Of a stretch of 52,535 nt of DNA, positions 8,601 to 15,304 are shown piece by piece; position 1 is the stretch's first letter, and every line of letters starts with the position of its first letter. The translations under genes and the position numbers were made by a program. Under the pieces are notes generated by a model. The model saw nothing but the letters and a program-made list of their open reading frames with translations. It had not been told where the DNA came from and searched no databases. The stretch is from a virus, in IMG/VR virus record IMGVR_UViG_3300024520_007217, positions 1-52,535 of that record. One strand, given 5' to 3'.

Positions 8601-8760
8601 GGCTTGACCCCGGTTTAGCCCCAATAGCCGCCAGGCCCCCACCTCTGCCACTTCCACCTCGTTTGCCCTTGCGACCAACATGGCCCCAGTTTCCAGAGCC
8701 TGCGCCACCGCGTAAGACAAGTACTTGTTCGATCAGGTGAAGAAGATTGTCAAAATCCAT
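5692..8760 (-). CDS. Polyvalent protein: tag - ParB/DdrB-like domain - tag - coiled coil - zinc metallopeptidase
   Basis: The 1022-residue protein opens with a hydrophobic helix and the tag SGNWGHVGRKGKRGGS (about 22-37). Residues 130-480 resemble the ParB-superfamily DdrB-like domain, with KELQPRDRTRVASQRQIDSIAANL, GTPIIGNDNAVESGNGRSMALRRA and FDNPVLVRVR; in known families this is a DNA-binding or nuclease fold. A second tag (SGNWGHVGRPGKKGGS, about 534-549) follows. A long coiled coil spans about 590-830. The C-terminus has the zinc-protease motif HELGH (920-924) and a downstream ATEVFSMGIE whose Glu could be the third ligand. Such multi-domain 'polyvalent proteins' are carried by phages and conjugative elements and thought to enter the new host with the DNA. 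I infer an injected protein that processes host DNA and protein targets. Confidence 0.75.
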   Translation of the reverse strand: MDFDNLLHLIEQVLVLRGGAGSGNWGHVGRKGKRGGSGRGGGLAAIGAKPGSSHKERKQASQKTRTTREVKSKLLKDRALEDFSRDELLTLRSRIDQMLGDSNGANDSLKREQPETTHGHTVTVLGTDPSKKFEMRYEVRELDNLITSNNDSGSINPDFPKELQPRDRTRVASQRQIDSIAANLEPEALLGEFKAIDRGTPIIGNDNAVESGNGRSMALRRARDQHPEQYAKYQQELKKTAQDKGLDPASLEGFDNPVLVRVRKTDVDRVEFAKEANTASILGASDTERARSDASRISSEHLQQITTRDSIEATIKAPANRDFVRSFVANTPEVERATMIDRNGTLTASGENRIKAAMFNRVFDSPELSDRIFESTDNDIKNVTNGIMNSLGSMSRAEELVRTGQRSSGLSIAGDITKTVQVYSSLKDRNLSVSDFLAQGALFGRELNAPQEKILVEIDKRRRSGKQLSEFFGGWSDLIEGEPHPSQGSLFGGGGGRSKDQLIDAWISSAGQSPQPGLFTTAAAIITLRGGPTSGNWGHVGRPGKKGGSKRGGGFEAINASPRESRRIVKEAAAKERQARKEGIVRVSPAKLAEARATVAAAKQTRDRSLKTVRVLDNDITKAQSQDDTNRTRAHNAQNKLWNSMDKQEEIRGKILDLSSDSRNFFANKPKIDKLQVQLEKEGKKREALALQLQAKDEKLKRSTNKLNELQAKRNALPPDKATTEGIMISYQVETEGGSNVLFQHNLNEAKRVRVEMSNEQRVRRRESARLGKEAREEGDRADKLIKQMQQSSFADNDPRAIAMINKQLEHTDRQIQINKELRDLHKPSSKIKRLVAVDNPTKIVAASGSKRDKDIIEKGGWKKGREGFESLVSDDVVPAGTRTRFAHTSEDRSFHTSGGPGYISEVHMSGFAGSATMAHELGHMAEHNSPRLLQRSIEWRDKRTKDEKFRPLAELTGNEGYNDSEQSKADKFFSAYIGKDYGARATEVFSMGIEMMYKDPLKFAESDPDMFDFIYAQSRTP

Positions 8761-8779
8761 AATCTACAAAAAAGAGGTA

Positions 8780-9004
8780 TCAACTTGCGCCAAGTATACC
8801 ACTATCTATCAGGAAATCTGCATCTTCCTGATCTATAATGGCATCAGCAACCAATTGCGTTAAATATGCAATAGCGTTCTTAGCCGTCTTCGGTGCATTT
8901 GAAACTACTTCTTCCAACCGACGAGGCACACCAATTCCGTCAACCACTGAAAGTTCTCCACTTTTCCAGGTGTATCTGTTTTTTCTATTCTGTGATATGG
9001 CCAT
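8780..9004 (-). CDS. Small hypothetical protein between tagged genes
   Basis: A 74-residue protein, basic and aromatic at the N-terminus (SQNRKNRYTWKSG), then a helical C-terminal half with several acidic residues (AIIDQEDADFLIDSGI). No recognised domain. It sits 4 nt after the ADP-ribosyltransferase gene and 19 nt before the polyvalent-protein gene. It could be an antitoxin-like inhibitor that protects the producing cell from the ADP-ribosyltransferase, or a structural accessory; neither is shown by the sequence. Confidence 0.55.
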   Translation of the reverse strand: MAISQNRKNRYTWKSGELSVVDGIGVPRRLEEVVSNAPKTAKNAIAYLTQLVADAIIDQEDADFLIDSGILGAS

Positions 9005-9008
9005 AATC

Positions 9009-9839
9009 TTAGTCCTCTACAATTTCAGCTATTATTTTTTTAATTCCCTGATTTCCAAATAACCCGCCCGATTCAACCTTTTTGATAAGTAACTTTTGCC
9101 CTCGTCCTAATAACAATTCTTGTTCATTATTATGAACTCCCCCGGGTAAATTCCCAAGATACCCACCTTTGCTCCCCTTCGGTACACGAATTTCCATTGA
9201 TACTCCAGGGAATGTGCGTTTTTTGTTGACAGTGGTGGATATATATGCTTTATCTTCAATAGTCTGCCCCACCCACCCCGGCTGATCACTTCCCAACAAA
9301 TCAGATAAAGTTTCAACCTCTATCCCTCGATACACTGTGACATCTCTTGGTACCGTAGCTTTGCTTAATGCCTTGTCAATATTCTTTATAGCTTCTTGAT
9401 TTTCTTCACTAATCTTTTTCCCCCCCCTCAGATGTCCATTAATTTGTAAATAATTACTAGTTTGATAAGTAATCAATCCATCATTCTCTCTCTCTGTCAT
9501 TCCCTTATGCCAACTATCATAGCTCTTCGACATTTCCTTATGGTTAGTCGGTTTAGCCAAACCTCGTTTAACCGATTTGAGCTTTGGTTTCTGAAGGGAT
9601 AATACAGTTTCTTTTTGGGTTATCCCAGAATCGGACGCTTTCTTAGCTGCCTGCTTAGCTGCCTGCTTGACTGCCTTTCGGCTGACTCCAGGTTTAACAC
9701 CGACTCTTTTGAAACCTCCTCCCTTGCCGCTTCCGCCGCGCTTCCCCTTACGTCCTGCATGCCCCCAATTACCAGAAGTAGAACCGCCGCGTAAAATAAG
9801 TATCTTTTCAGTTAGGTCAAGAAGTCGCTGTATGTCCAT
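9009..9839 (-). CDS. Tagged mono-ADP-ribosyltransferase (R-S-E class)
   Basis: The 276-residue protein has an N-terminal helix LLDLTEKILILRGG, the tag SGNWGHAGRKGKRGGS (22-37), a Lys/Ala-rich linker (about 50-100) and then an ADP-ribosyltransferase exoenzyme fold. The three signature elements are in order: VTVYRG (Arg171), KAYISTT (Ser201-Thr-Thr) and the ARTT loop HNNEQELLLGRG, with the ExE pair Glu239 and Glu241. The ExE spacing is typical of enzymes that transfer ADP-ribose from NAD+ to arginine. By analogy with phage T4 Alt, which is packaged and injected to modify host RNA polymerase, the tag could place it in the virion. An intrinsic terminator separates it from the upstream homing-endonuclease gene. 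Confidence 0.88.
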   Translation of the reverse strand: MDIQRLLDLTEKILILRGGSTSGNWGHAGRKGKRGGSGKGGGFKRVGVKPGVSRKAVKQAAKQAAKKASDSGITQKETVLSLQKPKLKSVKRGLAKPTNHKEMSKSYDSWHKGMTERENDGLITYQTSNYLQINGHLRGGKKISEENQEAIKNIDKALSKATVPRDVTVYRGIEVETLSDLLGSDQPGWVGQTIEDKAYISTTVNKKRTFPGVSMEIRVPKGSKGGYLGNLPGGVHNNEQELLLGRGQKLLIKKVESGGLFGNQGIKKIIAEIVED

Positions 9840-9841
9840 AA

Positions 9842-9875
9842 TAAAAAAGGGGCAGGGTAGCTATACCCCACCCCG
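9842..9875 (-). terminator. Intrinsic terminator between HNH and ADP-ribosyltransferase genes
   Basis: Minus strand: GGGG, two unpaired bases and GGGTA pair with TACCC, two bases and CCCC around a TAGC loop, followed by TTTTTT. It ends directly before the ADP-ribosyltransferase ATG, so expression of the downstream genes would need read-through or anti-termination. Confidence 0.7.
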
Positions 9876-9900
9876 AGGAGGAGAGAAACAATGAATTACG

Positions 9901-11115
9901 TTAGATGAGTTCTGATCGAAATTTTAGGACCATCACGTCCTTTGTTGGACTAGCTGAATGAATTCGGTTGTGACATCCTATGCAAATTAAGATTAAGTTA
10001 CCAATATCCGAATTTTGTTTGTCACCATCTCTGTGATGAATGTGACCTCGTTTGCCTTTTGCGTCTTCTATGCATGATTGACAAGTTTGGTTGTCCCGGC
10101 GGCGAACCCTGCGCTTAAGATTGTGGTCAAATTCGGGGGGATAAGGGTTGTATGAAACGCCGCCCTTCCAATTAGAACTATCTTCCCCTGTGTATTTTCC
10201 TTTTAGGGATTTAGATAGATTATCTCGATGCTCCTTAGTGATGTCACGCCCTTTTTGAGATTCACCAATTCTGCGTTTGTGTTCCTCTGATAAAGGTGTT
10301 CCTTTTCGAGCCTCCCCATTCTTGCGTGCCGCTTCCAGCCATTTTTCGGTAACGGTTCGCTTTTTTCCTCGCCGCATTTCCGATAACTTTTCGCGGGTCT
10401 CATCACTTGCCTTATAATTTCCAGACCCCCGCTCTAAAGCTCTCTGTCTAAGTTTTTCTCTAGTCTCATCAGAAACCACACGCCCTTTTCCAGCTTCGGC
10501 TATCTTCTGCTTATGTTCCTCTGAGAGTTTTTTCTTTTTGGCACTTTCGGACATCTTGCGCCGGGTCTCAGCAGAAACCGTTTTGCCTTTTTGAACCTCG
10601 CTCATTTTTTGCTTGGTGGCTTCAGTGTGCTTTTTCCCTTTTTGAGCTTCCCCTATATTATGCTTATGCTCATCAGAAAGCACTTTGCCAGCGTGAGCTT
10701 CACTTAACTTCTGTCTGGTTTCTTCAGTTACAGGCTTGCGAGATATTCCTTTGCCGGGATGTTCGTTTTCTTGATAATACTGCTTTAGAGTCTCGCTTCT
10801 TTTCTTTCGGGTTTCAAGACTTTGCTCTCTGCCCTTGCTAGCCTCGCCGACTTTGCGCCTATGCTCTTCGGTAAGCAGTTTACCCTTACTATGATGGGGC
10901 TGATCTTCGTAACGTTCTTTAAGGGTAGCACTAATTTTGGTTTTTTGCTCTTCAGAAATAACTTTGCCCTTATGGGCTTTTCCTATCTTGAGCTTAGTTT
11001 CATCACTAAGTTTAGCCCCCTGTCTTGGGTGACCCTTCTCTGTAAATCGTTTTTTTGCAGCCTCACGCAGTTTTTGTTTAGCTTCTTCGCTTTGCTTTTG
11101 CCCTTTTCTCGGCAT
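9901..11115 (-). CDS. Free-standing HNH homing endonuclease with about 15 NUMOD3 repeats
   Basis: The 404-residue protein consists of about 15 tandem copies of a 20-25 residue basic helical unit (pattern [LV]S[ED]ExxxKIGEAxKGK), the NUMOD3 nuclease-associated DNA-binding module. They span about residues 8-310. A C-terminal HNH domain (about 335-385) has RRRDNQTCQSC, HIHHRDGDKQN and NLILICIGCHNRIH, with two Cys pairs for the structural zinc and the HH catalytic pair. Most HNH homing enzymes carry one to a few NUMOD3 units, so this array is very long. It sits alone between the capsid and ADP-ribosyltransferase genes, flanked by a hairpin and a terminator, as expected of a mobile insertion. Confidence 0.9.
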   Translation of the reverse strand: MPRKGQKQSEEAKQKLREAAKKRFTEKGHPRQGAKLSDETKLKIGKAHKGKVISEEQKTKISATLKERYEDQPHHSKGKLLTEEHRRKVGEASKGREQSLETRKKRSETLKQYYQENEHPGKGISRKPVTEETRQKLSEAHAGKVLSDEHKHNIGEAQKGKKHTEATKQKMSEVQKGKTVSAETRRKMSESAKKKKLSEEHKQKIAEAGKGRVVSDETREKLRQRALERGSGNYKASDETREKLSEMRRGKKRTVTEKWLEAARKNGEARKGTPLSEEHKRRIGESQKGRDITKEHRDNLSKSLKGKYTGEDSSNWKGGVSYNPYPPEFDHNLKRRVRRRDNQTCQSCIEDAKGKRGHIHHRDGDKQNSDIGNLILICIGCHNRIHSASPTKDVMVLKFRSELI

Positions 11116-11128
11116 TATATCCCCCGAT

Positions 11129-11160
11129 ACAATATCAGTATTAAGTACTACTGATATTGT
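11129..11160. repeat. Perfect 12-bp inverted repeat before the HNH gene
   Basis: ACAATATCAGTA, 8-nt spacer, TACTGATATTGT. It lies between the capsid gene and the HNH start, just upstream of the GGGGGATAT ribosome-binding site. There is no U-run on either strand. It may mark mRNA 3' processing of the capsid transcript, limit translation of the endonuclease, or be the insertion edge. Confidence 0.6.
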
Positions 11161-11225
11161 ACCAGAAGATCACTGTTTAATCAATGCGGACAAGAATATT
11201 TAATAAATACTAATCCGTCGTTATG

Positions 11226-12446
11226 TCAACCAATTGTGGGACATGTGACAGAAATTCTTCCCGTGAAAACCGTGCTGAACGTCGAATGTGCGCAAGCGTG
11301 CTTCACGATCAACGCCGTAGCCGCCCAGACCTCAAACGAGATCGCCGTACAACCCGGCACCAGGTCCACCATCTGGAGCGGGATCTGAGTCGATTTATAC
11401 ACCAACGGCGTGCCATTGTGGGTCATCCTCAGACCAAATAACCGGCCAAAGAATGTGCCATCACCCAGATCGGAGCGAGTGAAGTTGTTGTCGCTGACTA
11501 CTGCCAGCCTGCCAACACCGGTATTCACAAACCCGGCAAAATTGAACCCTGGGGTGATGCGATTGCCATCATCAAAATTGACAATCTGAGAGCCGGCAAA
11601 TCCTAGCTGGAAATAGCCGGACAACATCTCTTGGACGGCCTGCCCGTGGCCAAAGATGTGAGTCGGTTTAGCGCAACTTTCCGCAAGGAAGCGGTCATAA
11701 GTAGCGGCACTGAATGTACCGGAAGGGGTAGCGCTATTGACATGTGAACCGCCGGCACTCGTGACTAGCTGCTCAATGCCGTCAAACTCAAGGCTGTTAC
11801 TAGAAGCGTTGCCAACGGCCAACAGCCGATCCCAGCCGTTCAGGACCAGGGTCTCTTGAAGCCGGACCTCTTTCTCTTTTACACCGGCAACGGCTTCCAT
11901 CAAGAATGAACCTACATCAGACCCGCCCGGGACTCCCTCACCTGAAGGGATGCCGCCAACAATACTATTAATGGCGCCCATAGGCAACGCGGCCAGGGTC
12001 ATCGAATGTTTAATGCCACGCTGGGAGAGCGACTTTTTAGCCCCAATGTTTTTGTGGGCTATAGCTGTATTGGCCCCGCCATGGGTGTACTCTTCCGGGC
12101 ACTCCCCATCAGCAAAGGCAATGTAAGCCGACCCAGACGTAAAGGCCAGGCTATTTAATTCTCGCCATGTGACGGTATTGATACCCGTCTCCTCTTCCGG
12201 GATCGCCTGCCAAAGTGTGATTTCTTCACACATGGCAACGATTTCTCTTGGATCAAGGAGGTTGGGATATTGAGCCGTAAAATCGGCAGGTTGAGCATAG
12301 GGTTGCGGTAGGGTGAGGGGGTCAGCGGTTCGAGCCACGAAAGCCCCCTGAGCTTGTACAGGCGATGCGTCACCTTGCTGACCGGACCCACCACCAAACT
12401 GCAAAACATCCTCGCCTTGAGCGAGGGCTGGCGCTTGAATAGGCAT
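11226..12446 (-). CDS. Probable major capsid protein
   Basis: A 406-residue protein with a flexible, Gly/Gln-rich N-terminus (first 55 residues). A mostly beta and loop core follows, containing RGIKHSMTLAALPMGAINS, EVRLQETLVLNGWDRL and VGRLAVVSDNNFTRSDLGDGTFFGRLFGLR. The C-terminal part, TPLVYKSTQIPLQMVDLVPG then a hydrophobic strand, is typical of phage head proteins, in which a receptor-like beta domain closes the fold. No sequence motif is diagnostic, so the call rests on size, composition and position right after the maturation protease/scaffold gene and in the terminase-portal-protease order. The downstream gene is a homing endonuclease, which often targets conserved head genes. Confidence 0.72.
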   Translation of the reverse strand: MPIQAPALAQGEDVLQFGGGSGQQGDASPVQAQGAFVARTADPLTLPQPYAQPADFTAQYPNLLDPREIVAMCEEITLWQAIPEEETGINTVTWRELNSLAFTSGSAYIAFADGECPEEYTHGGANTAIAHKNIGAKKSLSQRGIKHSMTLAALPMGAINSIVGGIPSGEGVPGGSDVGSFLMEAVAGVKEKEVRLQETLVLNGWDRLLAVGNASSNSLEFDGIEQLVTSAGGSHVNSATPSGTFSAATYDRFLAESCAKPTHIFGHGQAVQEMLSGYFQLGFAGSQIVNFDDGNRITPGFNFAGFVNTGVGRLAVVSDNNFTRSDLGDGTFFGRLFGLRMTHNGTPLVYKSTQIPLQMVDLVPGCTAISFEVWAATALIVKHACAHSTFSTVFTGRISVTCPTIG

Positions 12447-12581
12447 AATTATACCTCTTTTGATAATTTAAAGTTTGAGTTCAAGCGCACTGACTTGACA
12501 TTGTACATCGGACAGATCACACCTGAAGGCAGGCTTAACGATCTGCCCAATTTAACACAATACGTAGTGCGTTAGCAGGGC

Positions 12582-14630
12582 TCAGTTATGCAGCCCTACA
12601 GATTTTCTAATACTATCGGTCAAGGGTGATGGTTGCCCGGTGACCGGTGAAACGTGATTTCCCTGATTCCCACCGGCTTGTACCGGTTGCGGCGTTTGGG
12701 CGGGAGAAACCATCGACTTTTGTTGCGGGACAAAGACTTGTTGTGGCGCATCTGCAGTCGTGGCTGGTTGCCCGCTCATCTTGGCTGTCAGCAACCCAAC
12801 CTGCTCGGCCAGAGGCGTTAAAACTTCGGCCAGGGCGCCCTTGATAGCCTGAGCCATTTGATCAGCCGGAGGCATGGGATGAGCCTGGTCAAGTTGTGCC
12901 TGTACTGATTGAGCGTAGACATTAAATGCGGCTTGGACCGCTTTCTCTTGATCCGAGCGGGGCAAAGATTGATTGGTCAAAGTTGCGTCAACTGCGGCTT
13001 TCAATTGGTCGGCTGGATGATCTGTCTGATTTTCTGGGAGACTCATAATTTCAACCTCGTTTTCTGGCGGAGATTCCGCGATATTATCATCGGCAGCTTC
13101 ATAAGCAGCCGAACTTTCCTGGATTAAAAAGGCATCAGACAATCCCGCTTTTAGAGTGTCGATACGATTGCCTAAATCGCCAACTGCCTGAGCCATGGCT
13201 GCAACTCTATCTGGAATAGTCTCATCATCAGCCGTCATGATATTGTTGACAACTGCCTGGAACACATCCCAATGAGAGTACAATTTGTTCATTTTCTCTT
13301 TCGTTTCGATATAGCCCTCGGCGTCTTTTATGGAGGTGGCGCCGCCAAAGGGTCTCATTGAAACTTCTGATGCTTCTACCTCATAATAACCCATTTTTTC
13401 AGAATCGATTCCAACATCATCAGACGATTCTGCCTCTACGTCCCCCTTATTTTTGGAGACGTTTTCATTTGGCTCGGCGTTGCCTGGCAACAAATTCAGC
13501 AAGGATTCCTCGCTCACATCTAATGCCTTGGCAATATCGGCAATGACCGGTTTTGACGGTGTTTCAATGACCCCGCTTTCGATGTCTCCAATAGTCCCGT
13601 CTGTCACCCTTGTTTGGTCTGCCAGGTCCACCAATGACATCTCCAGATCTTCTCGCTTGCGCTTAATGAAACCGCCAATTTTTGTAGCGGCTTTAATCAC
13701 CATCCCTGGAGGCAATTCGCCCTCTGCCTCAGATTTGCCTACTATTTGAGCCCGGCGTTCCATCTCCTCTGCCCCATCTGCGCCTATAATGCTTTCCGCA
13801 TCCTCTCTTCGCGTGATTTTATCAGTCATGGATTTTTCCTCTAATTCCAAATTAGTCCGGGGATGCATGGGCACCCGAGTAGAAGCAAAATGATCTAGCT
13901 GGCCCGCTTTATAAATCTTGTCGCCCATCTGCCCTTTTTGGCAGATAGGACACTTGTCGGTCAAAGATTGACGAGTAAACAGGTAATTGCTATCCTCATG
14001 ATAATGCTGCAAATCCCACCAACCCGCCGAGATGCGAATAGGGCGTTCTATTGTGTCGCCCTTTTTAACGAGCGCCAATTCCATCCGAACCGCATCCAAT
14101 AGCTTTTGGCCAATCGAATTATCAACATTAAAAATTCCGTCCGCTTTGAAGGTGCTCCCATCAATGTACATCCGATGAGTGACCCCTGCCTCTCCATAGC
14201 CGTCCAAAGCCGGGTAATGAGACACACCCAAGAATGGCATCTTGGGCTCGGGAAGGTATGGAACCGATGACTTGTAGGTTACGCGGTCAATCCAATCTTG
14301 GAAAAGTTCACCCGATGTCTGCTCGTTGGCCTTATCTTTGCCGGTATCGGAAGCAACAGCCTGCCAACGAACTGAGCCATCAGGTTGCAAGCTGGCCTTG
14401 GTGACAGTTAGCAAGATGTCGTGATAGGCTTCTGATTTGCGTGCTACCCACTCATCTTTTACCTTACGATAGGAGCCCTTAACATTATTCCATGCGATTT
14501 TGGCGGCCTGCTCGTCACACTCTGAAGCAGAGGCATCACAATCTTCCAGAACTCCATTAAACGTATCAACCCATAATTTCTTTGCAGTCTCAGGTAGCAC
14601 GTCAGGGGCCTTACTTAATCCTATTGGCAT
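12582..14630 (-). CDS. Capsid maturation protease/scaffold with ChaB and XRE-type HTH domains
   Basis: A 682-residue protein. Residues 10-62 match the ChaB fold (LPETAKKLWVDTFNGVL...ECDEQAAKIAWNNVK). Residues 70-220 resemble the XkdF-type phage serine protease (VSHYPALDGYGEAGVTHRMYIDG, then the GIFNVDNSIGQKLLDAVR segment). A CPIC pair lies near 229. Residues about 315-385 form a full XRE helix-turn-helix (IGGFIKRKREDLEMSLVDL, DIESGVIETPSKPVIADIA, ALDVSEESLLNLL). The C-terminal third is Gln/Ala/Pro-rich coiled coil, as in scaffolding domains cleaved during head assembly. It sits between the portal and capsid genes as expected. A DNA-binding domain inside a head protease is unusual. Confidence 0.72.
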   Translation of the reverse strand: MPIGLSKAPDVLPETAKKLWVDTFNGVLEDCDASASECDEQAAKIAWNNVKGSYRKVKDEWVARKSEAYHDILLTVTKASLQPDGSVRWQAVASDTGKDKANEQTSGELFQDWIDRVTYKSSVPYLPEPKMPFLGVSHYPALDGYGEAGVTHRMYIDGSTFKADGIFNVDNSIGQKLLDAVRMELALVKKGDTIERPIRISAGWWDLQHYHEDSNYLFTRQSLTDKCPICQKGQMGDKIYKAGQLDHFASTRVPMHPRTNLELEEKSMTDKITRREDAESIIGADGAEEMERRAQIVGKSEAEGELPPGMVIKAATKIGGFIKRKREDLEMSLVDLADQTRVTDGTIGDIESGVIETPSKPVIADIAKALDVSEESLLNLLPGNAEPNENVSKNKGDVEAESSDDVGIDSEKMGYYEVEASEVSMRPFGGATSIKDAEGYIETKEKMNKLYSHWDVFQAVVNNIMTADDETIPDRVAAMAQAVGDLGNRIDTLKAGLSDAFLIQESSAAYEAADDNIAESPPENEVEIMSLPENQTDHPADQLKAAVDATLTNQSLPRSDQEKAVQAAFNVYAQSVQAQLDQAHPMPPADQMAQAIKGALAEVLTPLAEQVGLLTAKMSGQPATTADAPQQVFVPQQKSMVSPAQTPQPVQAGGNQGNHVSPVTGQPSPLTDSIRKSVGLHN

Positions 14631-14929
14631 CAGATCACCATTACCCCAAATTTGCTATTCCAACCCAGGCGAAGCAGATGAGCCACAAAGGTACTAAAGG
14701 TTGCCTGTACCAGATAATTGAACCACCCTGGACCTGTATTTGAATACTGATGCTTAAGCAAGATACTCATTATCAAAAAAACCCAAAACCCCAAGCATAG
14801 ATCGCATTCGTTCATTTCTTCCAAGAGAGGATGTAACTTTCTAATGGGGTCTAACAGGCCATTGGTCTGCAGAAACCAGGTTAGGAGTCGGCCTGTCATT
14901 AGGAATAGAACGAAGTTGGGGACTGTCAT
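14630..14929 (-). CDS. Small membrane protein with CxxCxGFW motif
   Basis: A 99-residue protein with two or three hydrophobic segments: about 3-20, 48-62 (GFWVFLIMSILL) and a weaker one near 70-86. Between the first two is ECDLCLGFWV; the CxxCxGFW motif is found in small phage and bacterial membrane proteins of the DUF1360 type, of unknown function. It shares a base with the upstream and downstream genes, so it is translated as part of a coupled set with the protease. It could be a late membrane protein or holin-like, but location in the head block argues against a dedicated lysis role. Confidence 0.6.
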   Translation of the reverse strand: MTVPNFVLFLMTGRLLTWFLQTNGLLDPIRKLHPLLEEMNECDLCLGFWVFLIMSILLKHQYSNTGPGWFNYLVQATFSTFVAHLLRLGWNSKFGVMVI

Positions 14930-15192
14930 CAGTCCTTGATCAGAATGTAAAGTACTTGCAATGTAAAAATGCCGTTAACGTCACCCGCCTGGATTCTCTC
15001 AACGCTGTGCAGTCTGAAGCCTTGTTCCAGCCAGGTCCTCAGTTGCGCGTCGGCCATGTCACCAGTAATGGCCCCCCCGGGTAATTGGTCGGGGTTTTCA
15101 GTGGCCGCCACGGTTCTGATCATGTGGTGAATGTCGGCGGTGCTTTCTTTTTGCTTATGCTTAACTTCCGGTTGTTTTGTGATTGTGGCCAT
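14929..15192 (-). CDS. Small hypothetical protein
   Basis: An 87-residue protein starting at the ATG preceded by GAGGAGACC; the longer open frame would begin inside a terminator hairpin and is rejected. The N-terminus is basic (MATITKQPEVKHKQKE). A small mixed domain follows: DIHHMIRTVAAT, QLRTWLEQGFRLHSVERI and GIFTLQVLYILIKD. The second half resembles small phage proteins with a two-strand plus helix fold. The function is unknown. The strong intrinsic terminator directly upstream separates it from the PAPS-reductase-like gene. Confidence 0.6.
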   Translation of the reverse strand: MATITKQPEVKHKQKESTADIHHMIRTVAATENPDQLPGGAITGDMADAQLRTWLEQGFRLHSVERIQAGDVNGIFTLQVLYILIKD

Positions 15193-15200
15193 GGTCTCCT

Positions 15201-15234
15201 CAAATAAAAAAAGCTGCGGAACATTCCGCAGCTT
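15201..15234 (-). terminator. Intrinsic terminator directly upstream of the 14929-15192 gene
   Basis: Minus strand stem AAGCTGCGGA / TCCGCAGCTT, 10 bp, with a 4-nt loop and a TTTTTATTTG tail. It is followed within 10 nt by the ribosome-binding site, so it is either the end of the 15305-16069 transcript or an attenuator for the protease-capsid block. Confidence 0.85.
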
Positions 15235-15304
15235 CAAACAGTTATATTATGTATTGCATTATATCACAGATTAATGCAGGTACAAATACAAATTTATTTT
15301 AATT

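Noticed and set aside
14929-15237. Longer start for the 14929-15192 gene
   Set aside because: The extra codons lie in the intrinsic terminator stem and the internal ATG has a clear ribosome-binding site.
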